Origin: Rotaria sp. Silwood1 | Lineage: Eukaryota; Rotifera; Eurotatoria; Philodinida; Philodinidae | Assembly: GCA_905250075.1 (NCBI GenBank) | Contig: CAJNOP010000093.1 | Span: 626,335-690,334 of the forward strand | DNA length: 64,000 nucleotides | Direction: 5' to 3' | Shown: positions 50,501-61,800 of the stretch, one piece after another | Position numbering within the stretch: the stretch's first letter is position 1 | How the letters are laid out: each line of letters begins with the position of its first letter | The notes under the pieces: model-generated | What the model saw: the letters and a program-made list of their open reading frames with translations, nothing else | What the model was told of the DNA's origin: nothing | The model's database searches: none | Program-made: the position numbers and the translations under genes

Positions 50501-53500
50501 ATATAGTTTATATCGACTGTTGTTTTTTTTTAATAGGGAAAATATTGAATTGAACTATTTTTACAATATGTTACTAAAGATGTTTGTTAGGTTGCCTGTA
50601 TTTGAATAATATCTTTTTATTGATTTACCTAATGTAAACATTCAGTCAATAGTATCTGTTGATACTATTGAAATATATAGAATTATATCATCAAACTAGT
50701 ACGGTCCTTACTAGAAAAGTATTATTGAATGTTTGTAGATAATAATAAAAGTATAGTAATGTATGAAAGCGGAATTTATGTAGTTCTAAATGCTTTGTTG
50801 CATATTTCAATTTCCTATAAATTAAATATGATTATATTCAATGGAAGAATTCATTTTTCTTGTATGCGTTTGTTTATAAACGTCAGGATTAGTAATTTCA
50901 AAAGATAAATATACTTTGAGAGCAATAAGTAATGTCTAAGAAAGCAATCAGAAACTGAACAGTTACATTGCGTCTTAAGCATCGCTTAAATATTTGAAAA
51001 TATTTATGAAATAAGATATTAGGAAATGACGTATGTGTTAATTCGACTTTTTTTGAGTCGGAAGACATCTATTTCATGATAGATAATAGTCTTACCTTTC
51101 TCGAACAAGAAAATCGAAGTTGATAATTTCGACAAACCTACAGGTTTGCACTCTAGGTATAAATACTGAACAGTGAGTCATCGACATAAAGTTCACTGAA
51201 ACATTGACACAACAATTCTATCAAAATATTTTCTTTCAATAACAGTATGTTCAAATGCTTCAAATAACACTGATGCGCATGTAGTCAATGTGCATTAACT
51301 AGAATGAATTGATGATCAATAAACTAAAACTATACATCTCTAGACAAGAGACATATAGATTTCGATTCTTGGACGCTGAAAACTTACAATGTCTTGAAAA
51401 AGACTTCTCCGATCGAAAAAAAAACGAGGTCGATCTAAACTTACGGTATTTTATCATGTGTTCACATTTTTTGTTGTACACAGTTAGTAAAGAATTATAG
51501 ATTAAGTTCGTACATGAATAAGATCTTTTGTAGTTACATTAAGGTTATAAACTTATGTCACATGAAAATTTCTATTACATAAATAGAAACATCAATCAAG
51601 ACACTAGACTAAACTCAGTCTTTCTTTTGACAATATTCATCCTCTGAAATATTTCGTTTAATAAATAATACTTGAGAGAATATCAGAGAACAATAGAATG
51701 TAAACTTCAACCTGATTATAATGCTGAGTGTTGTTTTTTAAGTGTCAAATATCTAATTACTCTACTATCTAAGTTGTTTACCCATATTATTTCTTCAGGC
51801 ATATTCATTAATGCAACAGTAATTGTTCTTTTGCATTTTCTATGCATGAAATTTATTCCCTTTTACGAACTTGGTGTCTCCAAACAAAAAAAATGCAACC
51901 GTAATTGACATTTCTATTCTATTTTTATATAATTTGTATTTTAATAAATTTAATTAAATTCAATAAACATAAATAAAAAACTTACCAAATTATTAATTTC
52001 TTTTTCTCGATCAGGTGCTGAACGTGCTGTAGCCTAAAAATATAATTCAAAAAGTATTGATTAATAGAAGAAAAAAACAATTCATCAAAAAAAAAAGTAA
52101 ATAAAATAAATTATTAAGAAAAAATAAAAATTTGCATAACAAAGAAGGTAAAAGAGACGTGCTAATTGGCTGGTTAAAAATTATCCGAATGTTTCTTAAG
52201 ATTTTCATTATTAACATTCGTTCCTATCTATGTTATTGTAATTAACAATGAAAATATATATATATATCAGTAAACAGACTTAGCTAAGTAAAATGTTTTG
52301 TTTTTATATATTCATCCCAAACAAACAGCGGTTATATTTGCGCATGTGTTCAAATGTTTTTATTACTTCGGCAAAAAAAAGTCTATTCGCGCGCACAAAT
52401 AAAGACACAAGTAATAGTGCACACGTGTATGTTGTTGTGTAAAGTTTATTTTATTTTACCTGACGGGAATCTTGTTGACTCTATAATAACATATAGATAG
52501 GAACGATCTCATATTAGATGTATATATATATAATATAAATACATATTTATATATTTAGAAGTTCATTCAAAAGAAAAGAAACATGCTTATCAATAATAAT
52601 AAAAAAAAGTCACTCTACCTCACTCGACTACCAATGTATATATGAATATATTCATATATTCGAAATAGTAAAATCTCTTATTTAGAATAAAATAATAATT
52701 TAATTAAATACATACCTTAATCATCGTTGATGTTTGCATATCAGTTAATTTTTTAATACATCGTTGTCCTGGAACAATATTACAAACCTATAAGAATTTA
52801 TTAAAAAAAAATTAATTAATTTTTTTTTTGTTCTATTAAGAAATTTATACTTCAAGTGGTAAATAAGTATGTTTTTGTTCTTGACCAACTTGTAAACATG
52901 GCAAATGTGGATATTGCAATTTCATACGATGTTTTTCATAGAAATATTTAGCAACAGTACATTCAACAGTTTGACCACTTTCAAGTTGAAGAGGAAATCT
53001 GAATTGGAATTAAAGAAAAAATAATAATAATAATAATACTTTTGTTTTGAATTAGTTCATTTGTAACTTACGTTTGATATTGTGCAGGTTTTCGTGTTAC
53101 ATTACAAACACGATACTTACGTTTCATATTACCACAATGAGTTATTTCAATTTTAAGACCTAAAATTAATACGAACTCTTTTTAATTATATGTTTAATAA
53201 ATCTAGCGAATTTGAACATATACTTAAGAGATTTCCTTTTTTACGGATGCATATGGGATAGTTGTAGTTTACTTTATTGAATTAAAAATGGTTAGTAAAG
53301 TCGAACAAATGTTCCTGAAAACTTCGTTCAAAAATATTCTCATTCGTTTCGCGAGTGAAAAATTGTCTTTACAAGTTGACAAATTAAATTTATGTAATTG
53401 CATTTTTTCTGGAACCAATTTCTTCTATTAAGAAATATGTGTACACACGCGTTTCGTTCGAGCTGAAACTTTTTTCACATATACTATACACTGTTTGAAA

Positions 53501-55244
53501 TGATTAGTTTTTATTTGTTTCCAAAAATACAAAAGATTATTGCCTCGATTGAACATAGCGTTTCAAAGAAATACAGACGAAAATTCGATCGATTGTAATC
53601 CCAATATCTCATAGAAGACAACATTCGTAAATACTAACTCTATCTACTTTGAATATTTCTAACAAACCGTTCTTCAGCAACCCCTGGAATCGAGGGTAAC
53701 CTAAATATCATTATATTTGCAAAAATAGATTTATCATCTAGAACTTCTAGGATTGGAGACATATATAAAGAAAAACACTGTACAGTAGTCCTCCGAAATA
53801 TAGAGCAGAAAGAATAAATCAATTCAGCATCAATTATATAAAAACACGTATATATGATCCTTGCTATGGACCGATTTTTCATAACATACAATAGTACAGA
53901 ATGTCCTGTCTTATGGATAAGTCTGTTTTTTTGATTACTAACAAGAAAAAAAAATCAATCGTGTTTAAGAACAATAGTATAAATTTCTTTTTTTTTTCTT
54001 CTTCTCAGTGGCGACATCTACTTGACAGTTAAGTAGTTTTCATCACTATTCAAAAACATTTATGTTCTTACAAACCTTTAATTTCTTTTGTAAATTTAAC
54101 TCGTTGTGCATCATTTAATGGACGTCGTTGTTCTTGAATATCTCGTATATCAAGTACTTCACACATAAAATCAATGACAGGTTGTGATTTATAAAAAGCC
54201 GTAGCACTAACTAGAATATATGAGAAATTATTGGGTTCGAAATTAGCAAAAAAACAAAAGAAGAATATTAACCATCAATATTTAATGACATTCGCCAATA
54301 TGATGGTCGAACAGATTGATGAAAACCAAACCATACTTCACGACCACCACCCAATGGATTATATTGAACATCAGGTGGTGAAAAAAATGAACGACCAACT
54401 GGTGTATATCTAAGCAACAAAAATAAAACATCAAGAAATATAACTGATTGAACAATAACAAAAAACAAACAGAAGTCAATATAATAAGCTTAACAAAACT
54501 TACTACCTATAAATTCTTAATAAATATTAAATACAAAAATTTATAACAAACTTAACATTTATAATCAATTACTTACTTCATACTTGGTAAATGTCTCATA
54601 ATAACATCAAGTGCAGAAACAGCTTCATTTGGTACTGGTGGACCATGTCCTTGTAAAGCTTCTTGTAAACTAACTAAACTAACTTGTGCAACCCATTTAA
54701 TTTGTACTTTAAAACAACGATCACGTCCTTCACCAGGTCCAGGTAATGTTACTTCAAGTTCAATACGATCACGACCAAATGGTAATGGATCTTTTGTATA
54801 TAAATTTCTTTTACCATCAAATGCTGGATGTTGTGAATTAAATATATTTTGAAATTTATTAACCATTGTATCAATTATTTCACGATTAACACGTTTAGGA
54901 CATTTATCTGGTTGTATATTAAGATCATAATGTTGTATAAGTATAGGTGGAATACGTATTGAAAAATGATTTGCACGTAATTTAATTGAACGACCTTCAC
55001 GACCAAAATCCGGTCGTGGTGGTGGTGATAAATCAAGTGGAGGATTAAGCATTGTCATTATACCTGAACCAGGTGGTGTTGATGGCATTGATGTCATATG
55101 AGGTGGTGGTGGAAGACCAATTGCGTTTGTTGATGATGAACCTGATGAACTTGTACTTGTATTTATAATAGTTGTACCATTCATTGTTTCATTTCCATGT
55201 AATGATGATGATAATGGTGGTTGACCAATAGGTGGAAGAAACAT
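47503..55244 (-). CDS. AGO: Argonaute, AGO1/2 (miRNA) class, slicer residues intact
   Basis: Complete, 13 exons: 55244-54577, 54409-54273, 54210-54076, 53159-53072, 52998-52851, 52787-52716, 52480-52460 (microexon), 52033-51986, 50410-50288, 50226-49654, 49592-49263, 47977-47676 and 47617-47503. Length is 919 aa with the microexon, 912 without. A Pro/Ser-rich leader of about 80 residues precedes the N domain ([18 protein letters not shown]). Then come L1 (YTPVGRSFF), PAZ ([24 protein letters not shown]), MID (CFAPQRNC) and PIWI. The catalytic DEDH tetrad is present: Asp655 ([11 protein letters not shown]), Glu695 (HRHEVIAEL), Asp727 ([10 protein letters not shown]) and the His of [13 protein letters not shown]. 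The C-terminus MYFA is exactly that of animal AGO1-4. It loads small RNAs and represses or cleaves targets in the cytoplasm. Not a Piwi protein. Confidence 0.95.
47978..49262 (-). other. AGO intron within the PIWI domain
   Basis: 1.29 kb between the KKEQ and CGKSGN codons. AT-rich, no exon or repeat recognised. A tRNA-like phrase near 48930 was examined and rejected. Confidence 0.6.
50411..51985 (-). other. AGO intron between linker and MID
   Basis: 1.58 kb, AT-rich. Open frames at 51299-51500 on both strands mirror each other and are not credible exons. Nothing else was recognised. Confidence 0.6.
52460..52480 (-). other. 21-nt in-frame microexon candidate in AGO
   Basis: The sequence between a TTATTATAG acceptor and a CAG|GTAAAA donor is exactly 21 nt and would encode SQQDSRQ. 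It lies between two phase-0 exons (…TSTMIK and [10 protein letters not shown]…), so inclusion or skipping both keep frame. Most animal AGOs join MIK directly to ATARSAPDR. It is therefore best read as a cassette microexon in the PAZ-MID linker. Confidence 0.55.
53160..54075 (-). other. AGO intron within PAZ
   Basis: 916 bp with mixed composition. An 83-codon minus-strand frame at 53640-53891 has no splice support. No repeat ends were seen. Confidence 0.55.
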
Positions 55245-57731
55245 TGTCAATAACAAAATGAATATTTGATTAAAGATATTTTGAATGAGGATATGTCAAT
55301 AAAATGCTCAAATGAGACAAATTTTATTTTTGTTTATAATTATAATACAAGGCTCACATTCGACGAACTATTAAAAATTAAAATAAAATTTTAAAGAAAT
55401 TAATAAATTAGGATTAAGATAAAAATATAAAAAACATAAAAAAAACAACACACATTTGATCATGATGATGATGGAGGCAGCCAATACATAAGCACACAAA
55501 ATAGAATAGAATACAATGGCCGAAGCCATTAATGAAGATTGATTCTCTATACTTGCAATTTTATCTTTGTTTTAATGAAAAAAATTTAAATAGAAGAACA
55601 AATCTTAGAAAAATATATTTATAAAAATATCGAAAAAATTGTTTTAGAAAAAGAAAATTAAGTTATATTAAGAAATAAGTTATTTTTATAGATGTCGCTA
55701 GTATTACTACACAATTATTATTGACACTAGGCGTTTATTTGAACAGCTGGAGAAAGAAAACAAAAGCATCTTTCGAAGCAATAGCACATTTTACCTGTTA
55801 GTCATATCTTCATACTGATTGGTGTAATTTACACATATAATACTGCATGAGGATGAGAGAATTGTGAATAAGGTGAAAGTGGTTCATATGAACTAGAATG
55901 ATTTGGTGTTTCGTCAGTGTACAGTGCATAATCTCTAATACATTAATATAAAATTTCAAATTTTATCCATTGATGTCTGTAGCTATTATTGACAATACAA
56001 TCACGACATGCCGTTTTTCATGTTGTGTTTGTAAAATATTGCGCATTTACTGTCAGATAATATTTCCTTTATAATACATAATTAATTTGATATAATGAGC
56101 TGTCTTGTTGTTAAAGGGTTTTATTTATAATAACTTTTCTTTGATTGCGAGTTAAAGAAACAATGTTTTTTTTTGACCCATACAGAAAATTTTCAACAGA
56201 AGACATTTTTTGTTTATATGATGTATAGCCAGTTTTATTGTTCAATATATCTATAGCAAAAATATTACAGATTGCATAAGATATTCAATATGAATTAATA
56301 CTTCATTGTGTTTGAAAATTGTGTTGGTCGTCTCCAATGTGTACAAATATATTCATATATTAAAGAAATTACTGAGACTTGTTTTTATAGCATAAATTTT
56401 GAGGAAATCTTTTACCATACAAAACTTTTCTATTTGTAATTAAAAGTATCACTAATTTTTGTGCGTGATGTTTGTACCTAGATCAATGTGGTACGACTAG
56501 AAACTGGTAGGAACCTGGAAAGAGAAATTTAATGATTAAATTTGGTGTGCAAATTTATCCAGTTCCGTTCGGAACCGGATAGAACTGATGTCGAGATACA
56601 ATTATCGGATCATTCTTCTAAGTTCGTACTATTTACCGGAGTTTTTCGACGGGAAGCCCATGAATCCGGGCGATAGAATCATTGACTTGAATATAGAAAT
56701 AGGATAAAATTTAGAACAAATAACTCAATGTCAATATTAACATCATGTCTCTTTGTTTGATTGAGATACGTATCCAGTCTCTTGCTTGAACTATTTCATA
56801 GTATTCTTGCTATTGATATATTGAGAAATAAAACTGACTAAATCTTATATGAACAAAAATATCTTTTGTTGAAAATTTCCGGTATAGATAGATCAAAAAA
56901 ACATATTTTATTTTTAACTCCCATTCAAAGAGAAACTTTCATGAAAATATTCCTGACCTAGCGCCCACAATTTATTCTATTGAAATTATGTTATATAAAT
57001 AGAATTTCAATTTACAATAGACGTGCATCAGATTGCAAAAACATATTATTTGCTAATTTTAGAAGGATGAAAAACAGCCTGCATAAATTATATTGTCAAT
57101 AAATATAAACTAGAACAATCAATGACCTGACATTTTTTACTAATATATACTAGAGACTATGACCTATAATTTGACAAAAAAATAACTCATTTTAGTTGAT
57201 TTAGGCTTAGAGATATATATATACAAAAATAAAATAATCTACTGATTCGATAACTTTGACAACTACTGTATATGAATGTAATGAAAGACAGTAATTCTTT
57301 ATTATCACAATGAATAGAGTTTTATTTTCCTCTTTTATTTATAACAATAGAGCCCTTATTTATGATTCATATGAAATTTCATTAAATATTTTTTATCAAT
57401 TGTTTTGCTCAATGACATTAATTAAATATAAATCTAAGCATTTTCTTAGCATTACTTATATAGATAGCTCATGCTGTGTAAGTCAACGTGTTCTACACAA
57501 TTTTGTGTAATTTGAAGTGGTATCATGAATAAGCTGAGTCACACTAGTTAATTGCAACAATTCATACTAAGATCTTCAATAGAAAATTCTTTATATAGAC
57601 TCAAAGCATCAATATTTTATATAGATTTTCTCTTCTGGAAGGATCAGTCCGATGTTTGTTGAGACGCTGTTCCCATGTTGGATAAAACATTGCAAAATAT
57701 ATTTTCTCAATTTATACAAGAAATCTTTCAT
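55245..57731. other. AGO upstream region, no gene seen
   Basis: About 2.5 kb expected to contain the AGO promoter and 5'UTR. A locally GC-richer patch at about 56500-56680 contains TTCCGTTCGGAA, a short palindrome. No coding exon was found. Confidence 0.5.
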
Positions 57732-58285
57732 TTATTCATTATATTCTTCTAAATCTCGTTTATCAATAACAAGTTTTCCTGTTTCATTCGTGTAAAATTT
57801 TTTGATTGTATCTAATTGATTTTCAATTTGTTGAATGCTCATATTTGATACTTTTAAATTAATATTTTGAAGGTCTTCGAATGATGATTGATAAGAATCG
57901 TTAGAGTTTTTATTTAATAATTCAGTTCGAGTGGAATCTAATTGAATAATTATTGTTTCGGAATTATCTCTGTTCGAACAAGAAAACCATTTTGAATTTT
58001 TAAATCTTGACAAAATATTTTATATAGAAAAAGAATTTTAGTTTCCTAGCTTTTTTTTCTTACTGAAATATTTTTTGTGTATCATCAATTATAATAAGAA
58101 TAAATCGTGGTAACCAACGTGTTATTTGATCAGGTGAACCTTGAATTAGAAAATAGATTAGTTTTCTTATTAAAATTCTTTTGACATACGAAGAAGTAGA
58201 CGAATTGTATTGATCTAGAAAAGAATCAAGTATAACGAGTGAATTGAAAATTTTTTGATGAAATTTTCGCTTGTTTTTGACTTCT
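57732..58285 (-). CDS. Two exons of an unrecognised protein (5' end unresolved)
   Basis: Exon 58285-58064 and exon 58005-57732 join in frame (CA|A) and end at a TAA. They encode about 165 residues, with SLVILDSFLDQYNSSTSSY, a hydrophobic stretch RWLPRFILIII and an acidic, coiled-coil-like end (IENQLDTIKKFY). The first exon begins after CACTTTCAG and needs a phase-2 partner. The last PLAT exon to the right offers no good phase-2 donor, so I could not join the two. It may be the true 3' end of the PLAT gene, a separate gene, or a remnant. Confidence 0.35.
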
Positions 58286-58858
58286 CTGAAAGTGTTTCTA
58301 ATCAATCGAAAATGATAAGTTAGGACCAGAATTTTACTCTATTTCTAAATATGAGCTTGGGAATTTTTTTGTAGTCTTTTTGTTCGATTCTAGTGAAATA
58401 ATCTTTGAGAGACTCCGAACACAACGTTTAGATGAAAAATTTTTCCGTCGACTTTAGTCATTTCACCACTGTGACTAGAAAGTAAGAGTTACAGCTTTTT
58501 GTAATGTATTAGCCTGTACAGTAGAGGCTACTCTACAAAATATACTATTCAAACTTTTGTCTTTCGATTGAACACTTTAGTTTTCGTTTTTCTTTAATTC
58601 TCGTATTTGAAAAATAGACTTTTTGACTAACAAGCATTTTACACAGAAAACATCTCTTGATGAAGTGTCTATCGCTTCATTTAGATAAAAGCTACAGGTT
58701 AATTCATTATAACATTTTGTACAGAAGTGTTCGCTTGAAAGATCAATCGACTCAAATAATATGTAGCACTTTCGAAAAACAACTCACTATTGAATGTAAC
58801 TTTTAAGCATCTTTAAAAATTCTCTCAGTTTTCTGTAACAAACGTAAAGATGAATTTT
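58286..58858. other. Non-coding gap below the last PLAT exon
   Basis: 573 bp with stops in all frames. It could be an intron if the flanking exons belong together, but no consistent donor was found. Nothing else is seen. Confidence 0.4.
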
Positions 58859-61800
58859 CTAATATTTGAGTCCGCCCGTTACAATGAAATTCATAAACTC
58901 AATTTCAAAATATCGTACATTTTCAATTCTTATTCCAGACGCTTTGAATTTGCCTAAAACATCTTTTTCTAAATTTTCACGAATTGGTAATTGACTAGTC
59001 AATCGCATATAATTTGTCATCATTGTCTCATTTATTAAATTAATGAAAATATTTGGTTTGTGTATATCAGATTGAAAATCTTCAGTCAAAATATATATCG
59101 TATAAGATGATTCTAATAAGAACAAGAAAAAAAAAATAATTAGATCAGTTCAATACAAGAATAAGAAAAGTTTGTATTCAAGTCTTATACCATATTCATG
59201 AGTTGAAACTATCATTGCATTTGATATCAGTTGTGGTATAGCTGTATGTTGATTTTTTATGTTTCGATTCACTATTATGAAAACAAATTATAAAATATGA
59301 AGATTTGGAAAAATTTTTTTTTTTTTGTTTTTTTCTAAAACAAAAGAAGAGATGAATCAATTCTATACAGGACTCTTATGAGTTATTTGTCATACAATCA
59401 GTAGGATGAGTAAGTTATTTGGTACGTAGTTCAACATGCTTATGAGATATGAAGATATCGAAAGAAAAACATCAGAGGTTATGGTCTTTTCATTGCAGTC
59501 ATTTATTAGAACATTGTAAAAAGTTTATTATTATAGTGCTCATTAGTTGAGTAAGGTTATAGAATTTTATTACTTGAAAAAAACAGTATGAGAACTTAGT
59601 CAAATTAAAGAATGAACCATTGTGAGTACTTCAACGTCTTGAACCCTACTATTTATTAACATAAGTTTTTACGAGTAAAATACCTGCTGATCAATTCAAA
59701 GAATCAGAAAGATTACTATTTTTAGTGACACAGTTAACATTGTTCCACTTCAGTAACTTTCATGTCACTTCATGTAGTTAATAGTGCATTCAGTGTTGTG
59801 TACTGATCAGGAATGTCATTGAACCAAATAAATGCTCTGTTTTTATTGGCTGAATAAAACTTCTAAAGCGTTCGCATAATGAAAGACTCATGATTCGTAT
59901 CAGGTGTAAGGTGCAAAAGAAGGCGGACTGGGCGGCTCATTATAAGACCTGATTTGCGAATTGTTTTAAAAGCTTTGAATACAGCTCTCTATAATCAAGT
60001 TTTTACAATTCTGATTGTATGAAATGATCTTATTCTAAATGTTAAATTTCATATTAATCAAGTAAGGTACCTTTCTACCTTCTAATAATAAACTTGAATT
60101 CTTTTTTCCATGATGTAATCATTGATGAAAACTCAATTTGTGGTATAAATCTTTTGTCTCCTGAAAACTTCTGAAGCTATTAGTGAATATAAAATGCCAC
60201 TTGTTTATAGAAAAAACTGAGCCTTTACTTCTTCCTTGGACAATTTTAGAACTTATCGAATTTTCTCTCTCAAGTTGTTTTATCTATATAATTTAATTTG
60301 TTTTCTATCATTATTCAGAAAATTTTTTTCGTATTATTATCATCTTACATTTAATAGGTTTTCGTATTTGAATTTCAACAAGTGGTACACCATCTATTCG
60401 TTTTGAATTTAACCATTTATTAATCTTATATCTATATAAATAACATAAATATTTGATTGAAAACAAAAAATTGAAATTTCTACATTTCACTCTGATATTG
60501 TTTCGATGGAATATGAATTGATATTGATTGGACAAACCAACCTTGTTCAGCATTTATATTTTCATGACCTAAAATCAATTTATCAATCTAGAAAAAAAAA
60601 ACAAATAAATTCTTTCTTTTTTCTATTTAATATAAATCGAAATGCTATTTCAATATACTTCACCAATATCTATATCATACAAAACGAATAGATCTTGATT
60701 ATTAGGTTCAAATGGAAATGATTCATTTTCAGCAATTTCAAGATATTTGTTAACAATTGAACTTCGTGTTCCATTGATTGTTATCCATACAGGTGAACAT
60801 GTTGCTGCATCAAACATTGAACCCGTTACAATATAAATTTCATATCGAATAACTACACAATAATAGATTTATATTCATATTTATACGTACCATTCGATCG
60901 ATTTTCTAATAGATCTATGTATAAAATAAAATGATTTGATATTATATCAAAAAAATAAAATAAAATAATGATCGAACTTTCATTTGATGGTATTTTTTGT
61001 GTATTTGATGAAAGTGTTATTTTAGTTTTGCCATCAAAATAATCTATTGAAAGCCATCGATGAACAGAAAAACTTAAAGAAAATTTGAAAAATATTTTTC
61101 TTATTTTGACTAATTTTTTTATTGTGTAATTTCAAATTGAATACATACAAATATTCTTGTTTATTCAATAAAAGTTTAATAATAACAAAATCAACAAACC
61201 AAGCCGGTGAAGAATTTTCATTATTATGTTCAAGTACAACATACTCAATATCATTAAGTTGTTCATCAACTTTAACAAGAAATATATCACGATATCGATT
61301 TTGAAATGGTATTGGATTTGTTAATGATCTACGAAGTTGAAATGCATAAACACCTTGTGAACCCGATAAAAGAATACTACGAAAATAAAAATGTTCAAGT
61401 ACAAAACAACATATTTAGAGCAATTTAAAAGTTGTAATAGAAGTACTCTTCGTTTCCATATAGAAAACTTGCAGAAACTTTTTTTTTAAATATAAATGGT
61501 AACAGTAAAAAAACAATTTTGTGATATTTCATTGCTCTTCTATCAATCTCATAACAATAAAATTTCCATGAATTGTTTTGTTATGATATGGATGTGGATG
61601 TTGATATTCTTTTCTCACACAACAACACAGCTTGCTACATCGATTACATCAAGCATATTCTTGCTTGTGCTCGTTTATATAAATACAAAACTATTATTAT
61701 TATATATATATTTGAAGATTTTAATGTTATTATTGATTAGATGAATTTCGTTTATCAATTTATTGTTGATTTTTTTTTCTTTTTGTTTATATAATGCTCT

